This document shows positions 1 through 7,801 of a stretch of 38,652 nucleotides of DNA, piece after piece. The position numbers were made by a program, and so were the translations under genes. Position 1 is the first letter of the stretch, and each line of letters opens with the position of its first letter. The notes beneath the pieces are model-generated. The model had not been told where the DNA came from. It was given only the letters and a program-made list of their open reading frames with translations, and searched no databases. The stretch comes from Bacteriovorax sp. (lineage in GTDB: Bacteria; Bdellovibrionota; Bacteriovoracia; Bacteriovoracales; Bacteriovoracaceae): assembly GCA_014377485.1 (NCBI GenBank), contig JACMPM010000072.1:1-38652 (forward strand), read 5' to 3'.

Positions 1-540
1 AATTCTATGCCAATAATTTTGAGATTAAGCAGTAAGTTTTCAACTTCTAAAATTGGTGTATCTTATTTTGATGGTAAAAGTTGGGCGTATACAAATTTCA
101 TGGACCCAATGGCAAATACATCCTTCAGGACACGCCACCCAGGAGGGATGGCCGATCGTTCAAAGCTTTATTATCGTCAACATGGTGCAGTTGACTATTT
201 AGTAAAATGGGAAAAATTTGATCTTGCACTAGAATATTCACAGGGACTCGATCACGATGCTGCAATAAACTCGACTTATCACACTAGAGGATATTTTTCG
301 CGAATAGATTACACTATAAAACCACAATCGCTTATTCTTCAATTACAATTTGATCAGTATCATGATGGACGCCCAAGGATTAATGATGAAAAATCATTAT
401 CAACCGGCCTTCAATTTTATATTCACGATCAGGCATTTATACGAATTGGTTTTATGTATAATCGTCTCGGTCTTTCGTCTAGAGATGATAGTGGCGTAAT
501 AGAAAACATTGGCTTCACTCAGTTTTATTTTCCTTTGTAA
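1..540 (+). CDS. Outer-membrane beta-barrel protein, C-terminal part (5' end outside window)
   Basis: The reading frame is open from base 1, with Asn-Ser codons before the first ATG at 7, so this is the 3' part of a longer gene. The visible 179 residues alternate short polar turns with strands rich in Tyr, Phe and Leu (LYYRQHGAVDYLVKW, LILQLQFDQY, FIRIGFMYNRLGL). It ends in an aromatic strand, FTQFYFPL, typical of the last strand of an outer-membrane barrel recognised by the BAM complex. A porin or transporter-type barrel is inferred; the substrate cannot be told from this part. No terminator hairpin is obvious after the stop. Confidence 0.6.
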   Translation, partial: NSMPIILRLSSKFSTSKIGVSYFDGKSWAYTNFMDPMANTSFRTRHPGGMADRSKLYYRQHGAVDYLVKWEKFDLALEYSQGLDHDAAINSTYHTRGYFSRIDYTIKPQSLILQLQFDQYHDGRPRINDEKSLSTGLQFYIHDQAFIRIGFMYNRLGLSSRDDSGVIENIGFTQFYFPL

Positions 541-601
541 TTAAATTTTTGCTAGTGACCTAGGAATAGAGGACGATGCCCACTGCCCCATGACATACCC
601 T

Positions 602-790
602 TCACTCGCCGTGGTATAGCAAAAAGAAGTGGTAAGGAGATGCCCCACTGAAATAAAATCTTTTAAGCATTAAATCATATCCGGAATTATCTTCTTCACC
701 ACTTTGAATTTCTACTGGCTCAAGCACCATCCCGCAAAAAGGAAAATTGCCCGGTCCGATTTGACGAATCTGGGATTGCATAGGACATGT
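602..790 (-). pseudogene. CopA-type copper P-type ATPase remnant (metal-binding domain and start of first helix)
   Basis: Read leftwards from 790, the frame encodes TCPMQSQIRQIGPGNFPFC followed by GMVLEPVEI. This closely resembles the metal-binding module at the N-terminus of many copper/heavy-metal P-type ATPases (family pattern TCPMHP..RQ.GPG.CP.CGM.LEP). The next residues (about 25, ending in HFFLLYHGE) fit the start of the first membrane helix. A stop lies directly upstream (793-791) and another at 604-602, so only about 60 of some 700-800 residues remain. Key residues are damaged: the His after CPM is Gln, and the first Cys of the CPxCG pair is Phe. No further ATPase sequence was found between 541 and 601. 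From 791 to 1046 nothing is recognised. Confidence 0.7.
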
Positions 791-1109
791 TTATTCAATA
801 TTATTTTTGATACAGTAAATGATTGAACATTTGGATGGACGTGAGTTTTATGAATTTTTTTCCACTTAATTTTCCTTTGTGAGAAATAATTCGATTTGAC
901 TTTAGTCCTTTTTATAAAAAAATCCTACATTATAAAGACATTGGGAAACATGATGAATTTAATAGAATATAAATATCTTTAAATTATTGTTTCAATAAAT
1001 AATCTCTGACAAACTTGTTTGATTTTGAAAATATAAAGGTGTTAAAATGGAAACAGATGAAGTTCATCATATAATCAATAGCGACAAATAATAGTTAAAG
1101 AGGCAAAAA

Positions 1110-1301
1110 ATGAGTAATGAGATGAACCATTCTGAATCATCTGGATTATTGCTTCACTCGTCTTCGTGGAAAGTGCTTTATAAGGCTCAAACAACAAGTG
1201 CACTTGTTGTGGCAAGCACATATCTATACGTTCACCATTTGCAGTACATCTCTTTCGTATTTGTTATGCTAGGATTTTACTATGAGTGTAACCAGTGTTG
1301 A
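1110..1301 (+). CDS. Small single-helix membrane protein, 63 aa
   Basis: A GAGG ribosome-binding site lies seven bases before the ATG. The product has a Ser/His-containing N-terminus (MSNEMNHSESSG) and one hydrophobic helix at about residues 30-57, then ends in YECNQC. The helix region loosely recalls the DUF2933 family of small proteins found beside heavy-metal ATPases, but the usual C-terminal end is missing, so it could be a truncated relic. It overlaps the next gene by 20 bases in another frame. A 14-codon open frame at 1047-1091 with a weak ribosome-binding site precedes it; I do not consider that a gene. Confidence 0.4.
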   Translation: MSNEMNHSESSGLLLHSSSWKVLYKAQTTSALVVASTYLYVHHLQYISFVFVMLGFYYECNQC

Positions 1302-1761
1302 AATTGAATTGAAAGGAGCTATGAACTCTCGAAAAATAAGCATGATCTTTCTAATTGCGAGTATTTCCATTATTGGGTTCGCTTTACATTTATTTTGGGA
1401 ATATTTGCAATGCTCGCCTTTGTACATTCATCTCAAAGTTGTCCCTACATTTTGGTCAATGATTAATGCCACTTTTGGGGATGTAAGTATTCTTTGGTCG
1501 TCTTATTTAATTGTCGCGGCATTTAGGAAATCGTTTGTTTGGCCGTGGGACTCAACTAGCTTGATAAGCTTTGCCTTGTTAGCATTTATTTCTGCAGTAA
1601 TTTCTGAATTTATTGAATATTTTGCAATTATTCGTCAGCTTTGGTTCTATAATTTAATCAATCCAACAATTAATGGAATTTCAGTAGTTCCTTTTTTTCA
1701 AATGGCATTTATCAATCCATTAACAATTTTGATTGCTAAAAAGACCTTTACAACCAAATAA
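1282..1761 (+). CDS. Four-helix integral membrane protein of unknown function
   Basis: The 159-residue product has about four transmembrane segments (roughly residues 20-38, 55-75, 90-115 and 130-153), with a WEYLQC motif after the first helix. I do not recognise a named family. Two starts are possible: ATG 1282, preceded by TAGGAT at reasonable spacing, and ATG 1321, preceded by AAGGAG at only two bases, which is too close for normal initiation. I chose 1282. It lies next to the CopA relic and opposite the copper-type regulon, so a link to metal handling is possible but is inference only. It ends at a strong hairpin shared with the convergent gene. Confidence 0.6.
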   Translation: MSVTSVEIELKGAMNSRKISMIFLIASISIIGFALHLFWEYLQCSPLYIHLKVVPTFWSMINATFGDVSILWSSYLIVAAFRKSFVWPWDSTSLISFALLAFISAVISEFIEYFAIIRQLWFYNLINPTINGISVVPFFQMAFINPLTILIAKKTFTTK

Positions 1762-1763
1762 AT

Positions 1764-1796
1764 GATAGCTCTTGAAAAGAAAATTCAAGAGCTATC
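1764..1796. terminator. Bidirectional hairpin terminator between convergent genes
   Basis: A perfect 13-bp inverted repeat (GATAGCTCTTGAA and its complement) encloses a 7-base loop. It sits in the 42-base gap between two convergent stop codons. The flanking tracts are T-rich rather than pure T-runs in both directions, so it could serve both genes. Confidence 0.75.
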
Positions 1797-1803
1797 TTAT
1801 GCA

Positions 1804-2562
1804 TTAAAAAACTTCAACAGCTAGTGGAACCGTTCTTAATATATTATTATCTAGAAACTGAATCCAAAGACGATATTTTCCAGAAGTCGCAAATGTGGAA
1901 TGAACCATCCCCTCGTTTATTTTTGAAGCATTCATTACATGAACATGTGTAATTGAATCGCCATCATCTGTTACAGCTATAACATGGGCCATCGCTCCAA
2001 GATAATTTGTAATAATTGCAGTTGTACCATCAGTTCTTAAAAATTTAAGATTTAACATAACCTCTTTTTTTGCAATTATTTTATTGCTACTTAAGGTAAT
2101 AGAAGAAATCGAATCGTTTCCTGATCTAGTTAATTGTAATTTGGCGGGAAGTGGATTGGCTTCAATTCCTCCCATAATAGATAATTTGTTAGATGAAGAA
2201 AAGTCAGTTTTATTTCTAGATAATTGTCCTTGTGCCCAAATCCAGTAGTCTCCATTTCTTTTTAAATCGAATTCAATTACCCAGTTTTTCCCGGTATAAA
2301 TTGGGTGCAAATGTTGAAATTCTTTAAGTGCCGAGTCGTAAGCGATAAAATGTAGTAATTTTTCGTTTTCTACCGTTAGATCAGAATCTTTTATCAAAGT
2401 CTTGTTTTCTAAATCAATAAGTTGAAATTCGTAAGTAATATGTCCTGCTTGATTTGAAAATAACTCAGGTTCCAGTGCCACTTTTTGTGTTTCTTCGTGG
2501 GCCATAATTGATGAAGAAAACAAAGCTAAAAATAAAAAGAGAATTGTACTGTAAAGTTTCAT
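1804..2562 (-). CDS. Secreted protein with tandem YtkA-like domains and a repeated His motif
   Basis: The 252-residue product has a signal peptide (about residues 1-21, ending SIMA). The mature part contains two similar beta domains. The first has H71, H84 and H86; the second has H193, H206 and H208. Both follow the same spacing H-x12-H-x-H, and each is followed by a GDYWIWAQ- or GKYRLWIQF-type strand. The C-terminal form (YRLWIQFLDN...TVPLAVEV) resembles YtkA-like/FixH-type domains often seen near copper genes. The repeated histidines suggest metal binding; that is inference. AAGGAG lies five bases before the ATG. It is the second gene of a leftward pair, 16 bases after the lipoprotein gene that starts at the CsoR-type promoter. 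Confidence 0.75.
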   Translation of the reverse strand: MKLYSTILFLFLALFSSSIMAHEETQKVALEPELFSNQAGHITYEFQLIDLENKTLIKDSDLTVENEKLLHFIAYDSALKEFQHLHPIYTGKNWVIEFDLKRNGDYWIWAQGQLSRNKTDFSSSNKLSIMGGIEANPLPAKLQLTRSGNDSISSITLSSNKIIAKKEVMLNLKFLRTDGTTAIITNYLGAMAHVIAVTDDGDSITHVHVMNASKINEGMVHSTFATSGKYRLWIQFLDNNILRTVPLAVEVF

Positions 2563-2578
2563 GTAAACTCCTTATAAA

Positions 2579-2923
2579 TTATTGTTTTTCTATTATTGTG
2601 CCTTCATTGAAGTCAAATTTGCTGTCGAATTTTACAACAGAATAATGATCATTTATTAAACTTGTTACTTCGCCAGAACCTAATTGTACTTTTTTACAAG
2701 GAGTTACTTTTCCAGCGCGGCTAACTCTGTTTGCATCTGGTGTACAAACATTCTGAAACGCGACGACTTTATCACCAACTTTAACTTCTTTATCTCCCAA
2801 GCAAACGTGGGCTTCTGTATCGCTAATTTTCATTGCAACACTTCCTCTCATTGTAGAGTGTGAGGCGCATCCCACTAAATTTGCGATAAGTAAAAAAGTT
2901 AAAAAATTTTTAATTGACTTCAT
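2579..2923 (-). CDS. Small lipoprotein divergent from csoR
   Basis: The frame extends further upstream, but the ATG at 2923 is preceded by GGGAG and starts a clear lipoprotein signal (MKSIKNFLTFLLIANLVGC, lipid Cys at 19), so I place the start there. The mature protein of about 95 residues is beta-rich, with three further Cys (in HVCLG, NVCTP and TPCKK) and a GDKVVAF turn like an SH3-type fold. I do not recognise a named family. It is transcribed from the promoter that overlaps the CsoR-type operator and leads into the YtkA-like gene, so it is probably part of the metal response. Confidence 0.75.
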   Translation of the reverse strand: MKSIKNFLTFLLIANLVGCASHSTMRGSVAMKISDTEAHVCLGDKEVKVGDKVVAFQNVCTPDANRVSRAGKVTPCKKVQLGSGEVTSLINDHYSVVKFDSKFDFNEGTIIEKQ

Positions 2924-2958
2924 TAAAGACTCCCGTGTAATTGTTACATTGTGAGGAT

Positions 2959-2987
2959 ACAATACTCCCCCTAGGGTATAATGTGAA
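2959..2987. promoter_or_regulatory. Divergent promoter with CsoR-like operator (core 2962-2979)
   Basis: The 18-bp core ATACTCCCCCTAGGGTAT is an imperfect inverted repeat: ATAC/GTAT arms around a C-tract and G-tract. This is the layout of CsoR/RcnR-family operators. Leftwards, TTCACA (2987-2982), 17 bases and TATTGT (2964-2959) form a plausible promoter with the core in its spacer. Rightwards, a perfect TATAAT lies at 2977-2982, overlapping the operator's right arm; its -35 is not clear. Binding here would block both directions. The site sits between the lipoprotein gene and the csoR-like gene. Confidence 0.65.
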
Positions 2988-3017
2988 TTTAAATAATATA
3001 TTTTCAAGTTGGGTGTT

Positions 3018-3344
3018 ATGAAAAGTAAGAAAGTTTCTACAATTATAAAAAGTGTCGAGTCACATAATCACCCTGATCATCGTATTCATCTTAAACAACT
3101 AGCAAGAGTTAAGGGCCAAGTTGAAGGTATAGAGAAAATGATTCTAGAGAGTAGGTATTGCATAGATATTATCAATCAATTAAAAGCTGTTTCCGCTGGT
3201 CTAAAGGTGATTGAATCTGCAATATTTGAAGGGCATTTGAAGAGTTGTGTTGCGGCTGCTTTAGCATCGAACGACAATGAGGACATTCAAAAGAAAATTA
3301 ACGAAATTAATAAACTAGTCTACGGTACAAAATCAAAAAGGTAA
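3018..3344 (+). CDS. csoR: CsoR-family copper-sensing transcriptional repressor
   Basis: A 108-residue all-alpha protein of the metal-sensitive repressor family (DUF156; CsoR/RcnR/FrmR). The signature QLARVKGQVEGIEKMI (about residues 27-42) is clear. The ligand positions are C48 (RYCID), H73 and C77 (GHLKSC). The gaps of 25 and 4 residues are exactly those of the copper ligands C36/H61/C65 in Mycobacterium CsoR; RcnR has His at the last site and FrmR lacks the Cys there. Copper(I) sensing is therefore the best reading. I chose ATG 3018; an in-frame TTG at 3009 would add three residues. It is first in the rightward operon and six bases from the next gene, so the operon is probably autoregulated and derepressed by copper. 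Confidence 0.88.
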   Translation: MKSKKVSTIIKSVESHNHPDHRIHLKQLARVKGQVEGIEKMILESRYCIDIINQLKAVSAGLKVIESAIFEGHLKSCVAAALASNDNEDIQKKINEINKLVYGTKSKR

Positions 3345-3349
3345 TTAGA

Positions 3350-5011
3350 ATGAACAAGACTTATTTTATTGCAAAAATGTTAGCACTAACTTGGATATTA
3401 ACTTCGTGTAAAGATGGTAATTTACCAAATCTTAATGGGCGTTACCAAGGTTTTATGACGATAGGGAATGCTAGAACACAGATTGTCGCTCAAGTCCCAG
3501 ATTTTAAGAAAGAGTCAAAGGTTAGAACTTTAACTTTTAAGATTTACCCGACACTCGCAAGTTCAGCTGGTAATCAATATTCTCTTACAATTTTAGATAA
3601 AGAAACAATCGAACTTAAAAGTTCACAAATATACTCAGGGAGTGCAAATTTAAATTTAAATTCGGATAAAAATTGTGTTAAAGGGACTGCTGCTCCCCAG
3701 ACCATTATAGCTTGTTGGGAACAAAACAAATTTACACTTTCTATTAATGATAAATTAAATCCAGAAAAGTCAATTTTGATAAATCTAAATTTGGATAAAA
3801 ATTTAGCTCCTTTGGAAGCCAATAAAATTTTATCAATCGATGAACTTGTTGGTCGTGCAAAATTTAACAATTATACTGTTACCGAAGAATCAGAAAGAGT
3901 TTTTCAAGCTCAAAAAAGTATTGGCGTGGCCAGGGGAAACCTCTTGCCTAAATTAAGTTTGAAATCACTCTTAGGTTTAGCAACAGGTGACTATGTTTCA
4001 GCGGTAGGGACTGTATTGCCATTTTTGTTTCCTGGAAACTGGTATAAATGGGAAGCATCCAAAGAACTTTATCAGGCTGAAAAAACTTCATTTGCCACCT
4101 TAAGAGGAAATGAAATGAATATGGTAGAGGGGCTTTATTATATTATTCTTCGTGATCAACAAGTGCTTGAACGTCTGAAGAAACATATTACATGGATGAA
4201 ACAGATTCAGGATACTATCAAACAATCTGAGAAAGTTGGAACTGTTACTCAAGGAACAGCAGATTATTTTGGTTTAAATATTGGGATTTTAGAAAGAGAC
4301 AAAATTAATTTTGAAGCTCTTATTAAAATTCAATATGCTCAACTGGCAGAAGCTTCGGCCCTCTCACCAATTAATGGAATTGCGGGACTAATCGCAATTT
4401 CGGTTCCAGACTTATCTGGTATGGATGCCTTAGATCCATCTACTTTTTTCAAAGAAGCTCAAGACTACTCGTATGAATTAAAGTCTCTTGGATTTCTCTT
4501 GAAGGCAGCAAAGACATCGCAAAAAGAAATTTATTTTAATTTTTTCGATCTAGAAGGAAATAATGGAATTGGTTTCGGTACACATTCCCAAATCTTAGTT
4601 TCTAAATCTCAACAAGAAGAGATCAGTAAAAAAATTGATGAAACCAAGTCATTAATCGAATTACAATCTTCAATGGTCGCAAATGAATACAATCAGGCAT
4701 TAGATAGCTATCAATTAGCAGAATCGAATAAAAATACTTCTTTAAAGCGCTTTAATTGGCTTATCAGTCGATTGCTCCAAGGTGATGGAGCTATTGATAG
4801 TGAAGAGTTTGTTAATGAATTAACAGATATTCAAAATAAAATTATTGGCTTTACAGCTGACGAAGCTACTAGCGCGCAAATGTGGTTAATGGCGAAGTCA
4901 AAATTAAATCGACTTATGCTCAAGGGTTATTATTCTGACCTTGAAGCTGCATTACCAGATGAACCGATCGTAAAGAGTCGCGATGAAAATTCTCATGTTG
5001 GGGGAAATTAA
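3350..5011 (+). CDS. TolC-like outer-membrane efflux lipoprotein with extra N-terminal domain
   Basis: The 553-residue product begins with a lipoprotein signal (LTSC, lipid Cys at 20). Residues of about 25-150 form a beta-rich domain (GRYQGFMTIGNARTQI, with a second Cys pair near 105-120) unusual for this family. From about 160 the sequence is alpha-helical with long heptad-like stretches typical of outer-membrane efflux proteins (AQKSIGVARGNLLPKLSLKS; a second long helix pair at about 410-470). It probably forms a trimeric channel. No RND pump or membrane-fusion partner lies in the window, so the partner is elsewhere or the protein has another role. It follows csoR by five bases with AAGG before the ATG. 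Confidence 0.75.
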   Translation: MNKTYFIAKMLALTWILTSCKDGNLPNLNGRYQGFMTIGNARTQIVAQVPDFKKESKVRTLTFKIYPTLASSAGNQYSLTILDKETIELKSSQIYSGSANLNLNSDKNCVKGTAAPQTIIACWEQNKFTLSINDKLNPEKSILINLNLDKNLAPLEANKILSIDELVGRAKFNNYTVTEESERVFQAQKSIGVARGNLLPKLSLKSLLGLATGDYVSAVGTVLPFLFPGNWYKWEASKELYQAEKTSFATLRGNEMNMVEGLYYIILRDQQVLERLKKHITWMKQIQDTIKQSEKVGTVTQGTADYFGLNIGILERDKINFEALIKIQYAQLAEASALSPINGIAGLIAISVPDLSGMDALDPSTFFKEAQDYSYELKSLGFLLKAAKTSQKEIYFNFFDLEGNNGIGFGTHSQILVSKSQQEEISKKIDETKSLIELQSSMVANEYNQALDSYQLAESNKNTSLKRFNWLISRLLQGDGAIDSEEFVNELTDIQNKIIGFTADEATSAQMWLMAKSKLNRLMLKGYYSDLEAALPDEPIVKSRDENSHVGGN

Positions 5012-5599
5012 GTGAAGCAATTATTTTTATCAATTTTATTTTTAGTTCAAATTTCAACTCAGGCTTTTGCAAGTCCTACAGTAGAAGATTTAAATTATTA
5101 TAGACAACTTACTCAAGCAATCAGAACACAGGCACAGTTCAAAGTTTCTTTGATTAATCAAGACGAATTTTATGATTATTCATTAGAACTCGGCGAACCT
5201 GTTTACAATGAGCCTATAGTAAGTGATCTGCCAGTAATGGATCAATCTGATAAATTTTATAGAAATTTTTGGGATAGAATCTATTTGAAGGATGGATCGA
5301 GAGTTGTAATTAATGGTGAGGAAGTGCCTCTGACTTGCATTTTTGTTAGTGGCCAGGATAATCGATATTCTGGATTAACTGATCCTCGTTTTCCACAGTT
5401 TATAATGAAGATATATTTGGTCGCAAATGATTTCACTTGCGTAGGTCCTAAGAACCCAGGGTGGCCGAATAATGGAGCGAAAGAAGAAACATGGGATACC
5501 TACCTCTACTATGAAGTAAAAGATCCGACCATAATGTTGCCAGTTGAAGCAAAAATTCGTGTCAAGTGGAATGAATTTAAATCGGTCTTAGTTAAGTAA
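5012..5599 (+). CDS. Secreted protein of unknown function, 195 aa
   Basis: The GTG start at 5012 directly follows the stop of the TolC-like gene, with GGGGGAAA as ribosome-binding site, so translation is probably coupled. A signal peptide covers about residues 1-20 (TQAFA). The mature part looks beta-rich, with two Cys (LTCIF, FTCVG) that could form a disulfide, and a conserved-looking YLKDGSRVVINGEEVPL segment. I do not recognise the family. Its place between other exported proteins in the CsoR-headed operon suggests a periplasmic or outer-envelope role. Confidence 0.7.
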   Translation: MKQLFLSILFLVQISTQAFASPTVEDLNYYRQLTQAIRTQAQFKVSLINQDEFYDYSLELGEPVYNEPIVSDLPVMDQSDKFYRNFWDRIYLKDGSRVVINGEEVPLTCIFVSGQDNRYSGLTDPRFPQFIMKIYLVANDFTCVGPKNPGWPNNGAKEETWDTYLYYEVKDPTIMLPVEAKIRVKWNEFKSVLVK

Positions 5600-5614
5600 G
5601 TTAATGGAGCTAGC

Positions 5615-6529
5615 ATGAAAAAGATTATTTTCTTATTTTTGATCACAATTACAAGTCTTACTCGAGCTGAAGTCATTTGGTATCCTTCACCTCCTGAAGC
5701 TTATAAATTAGGCGATGTTTATCCAGAAGCTCAGAAGCTTCTTTTCGCATTTGATTATGGTCATGCACTCGTATACGAGACATTGATTTTAAAAAAAGGT
5801 GATATCAAAAATCCGAAGCAATTTGAAAAAGAAATGTTGGCAAAGATTTTTAGTATTCTTAATAATCCACCTAATATTAAAATGGATGAAGGTGATATCG
5901 CTCCTAATTACGTTTACAAATTTCCATTGGTCATTAATTTGTTTGATTGGTCTCATATGCTACATCAATTTGTTTTAGATGTTTTAGCGACTTCTGAAGA
6001 TCGTGGCCCAAGAATGATATCTAGAATAAATGAAATCTATGAACTATATAAATCAAATAAACCCGTCATGATAACTGATTCTTGTAAGTCTATGCTATTT
6101 ATGGATGGGCAATACTTTTCTAAATCTTTTAGAAGACAATTTCCAAGTTTTAATCTTTTAATTTGGAGTTATCACTGGTTTCAAATCAAATTGTATGAGG
6201 CACTTCTTGCTCCAACTAAAATGGAGAGAGATTTTGGCGTAATGGATACAATTGCAAAGTTTAAAAATTTAATTTCAGATTTACCTGATTCTGCGGATTT
6301 CGATATGATGCCTGAAACGGCGACAGAAGCTCCTACTTTTGCAAAACTTTTTCCAAAAATCCCGGCAGCATTTGATAATAATCACATGTTGCATGATATT
6401 GTTTCTGACATGCTTACTTCAGATAAAGTACCTACTGATAAATTGCGATCAGAAGCTATCCGCATGGGGCGTATGGATCAAGACCCAGAAGCATTTAAAA
6501 CAACTCATTGCAATCAATATAACGAATAG
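5615..6529 (+). CDS. Secreted four-repeat His/acidic helical protein, putative metal binder
   Basis: The 304-residue product has a signal peptide (about 1-18, LTRA). Four helix segments about 64-73 residues apart carry a repeated motif. Repeat 1 is FDYGH (H50, with E55). Repeat 2 is FDWSHMLHQFVLD (H114, H117, D122). Repeat 3 is SYHWFQIKLYE (H187, E195). Repeat 4 is FDNNHMLHDIVSD (H257, H260, D265). Repeats 2-4 fit H-x2-[HQ]-x4-[DE], and three of the four start FDxxH. A four-helix bundle holding a metal or di-metal centre with His and carboxylate ligands is a natural reading, but it is inference and I know no named family. GGAG precedes the ATG; it lies 15 bases after the previous gene. Confidence 0.75.
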   Translation: MKKIIFLFLITITSLTRAEVIWYPSPPEAYKLGDVYPEAQKLLFAFDYGHALVYETLILKKGDIKNPKQFEKEMLAKIFSILNNPPNIKMDEGDIAPNYVYKFPLVINLFDWSHMLHQFVLDVLATSEDRGPRMISRINEIYELYKSNKPVMITDSCKSMLFMDGQYFSKSFRRQFPSFNLLIWSYHWFQIKLYEALLAPTKMERDFGVMDTIAKFKNLISDLPDSADFDMMPETATEAPTFAKLFPKIPAAFDNNHMLHDIVSDMLTSDKVPTDKLRSEAIRMGRMDQDPEAFKTTHCNQYNE

Positions 6530-6537
6530 GTTTGATT

Positions 6538-7773
6538 ATGATAAAGTTTATTTTTTTAATATTTTCATTTCTTACTATTAGTTTTTCTTCAGCTGAAGTA
6601 ATTACTTGTTCAAAGGATTACAGTAATTCTGATGTTGATCCTGCATATAGATTGAAAGATTTTAAAATTCAATATGAAAAATATTTTACAGGAAGTTCGC
6701 TAGGAGCACTTCAAGCAAAAGGGCAAATTGGTTACGCAGGAATTCGCTCACAGGTTAAAAGATATTATTCACAGAAAAAATTTCTTTATAAGTCTTTACT
6801 AGATGATGCTGAACTTAATTTAATCTTAACAAATAATTCTAAAGAAATTGACTCTTACAATGGAATTTTAACATTAGATAAAGGATCTAGTCATGAACGT
6901 GTTTTAACTGATCTACATTGCACATTGATTGGCACTCTTGATGCTCCTTTTCAATGTGCTGAAACACAGGCTAAAAATGATCAATCTTTGTTTGATGCAA
7001 TTCTTACCTCTGATTTGGATGAAGTAAATTACACTTTGGAATGTGGAGCTGATACAAATAGCGTAAACAAAGTAGGGTGCACACCTCTTTTAAATCTTCT
7101 CGATTCACAATGTGGAACCAGGTTGACTCGGTCAATATACCCATTTTCTCCAATGAAATTAAATCAATTATCCTCTCTTTTGATAGATAGTGGTACAAAT
7201 ATAGAAGGGCAAGACCCTATCAATCAGCAGACTGCTCTTCATAAAGCAGTATTGCTAAATAATTCTGATGTAGTAAAAATGTTAGTTGATCTTGAAGCAA
7301 ATATTAATTCTCAAGATAGCAATGGCCTTACTCCTTTAATGCTATCGGTTTTTTCGGGAGACTACTTTTTAGTTAATGACTTACTTACTGCTAACGCCAA
7401 TATCGAATTGAAAAATAAAAAAGGTAAAACTGCTTACGATTTAGCGAAAGACTTAGGCCGAGAAGACATTGCAGAACTTCTCTTGCCTGTAAAAAGTTCA
7501 ATTTTAATTTCTGGAAACTCAAATGATATAGGATGTTCTGTAAGTAAAATTGAGCTTGTTAAGAATGAAGTTGTCGAAATTATTTTGAAGTCTAGCTCAA
7601 ATAAAATGTTTCGTTTACTTTCACCTGAGCTGGGAATTGACCTAATGGCACAGCCAAATGAAAAAATTAAGGCGAGATACACACCTAATTCAATTGGAAC
7701 TTTTAATTATATATGTGGTCCCCATGGTGCACAAGATAGTCAACAAACTAAAGGTGTAATTATTATAAAATAA
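6538..7773 (+). CDS. Secreted ankyrin-repeat protein with C-terminal cupredoxin-like domain
   Basis: I place the start at ATG 6538, giving 411 residues with a signal peptide (ending FSSA). Residues of about 25-145 are unassigned. About 150-320 are ankyrin repeats (QTALHKAVLLNNSDVVKMLV, then GLTPLMLSVFSGDYFLVNDL and GKTAYDLAKDLGREDIAELL). The last 85 residues look like a cupredoxin: a FRLLSPELGI strand, a PNSIGTFNYICGPHG loop and a final GVIIIK strand. C393 and H396 occupy the Cys/His loop of cupredoxins, but the usual first His, before FRLL, is replaced (NKM), and no distal Met is evident. Copper binding may be altered or lost. It starts nine bases after the His-repeat gene. Confidence 0.75.
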   Translation: MIKFIFLIFSFLTISFSSAEVITCSKDYSNSDVDPAYRLKDFKIQYEKYFTGSSLGALQAKGQIGYAGIRSQVKRYYSQKKFLYKSLLDDAELNLILTNNSKEIDSYNGILTLDKGSSHERVLTDLHCTLIGTLDAPFQCAETQAKNDQSLFDAILTSDLDEVNYTLECGADTNSVNKVGCTPLLNLLDSQCGTRLTRSIYPFSPMKLNQLSSLLIDSGTNIEGQDPINQQTALHKAVLLNNSDVVKMLVDLEANINSQDSNGLTPLMLSVFSGDYFLVNDLLTANANIELKNKKGKTAYDLAKDLGREDIAELLLPVKSSILISGNSNDIGCSVSKIELVKNEVVEIILKSSSNKMFRLLSPELGIDLMAQPNEKIKARYTPNSIGTFNYICGPHGAQDSQQTKGVIIIK

Positions 7774-7801
7774 TTTACTAACTTTAAAACTGGAGAAAAT
7801 T

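Noticed and set aside
3009-3017. TTG start adding three residues to the csoR product
   Set aside because: The ATG at 3018 gives a normal family N-terminus, and no better ribosome-binding site favours the TTG.
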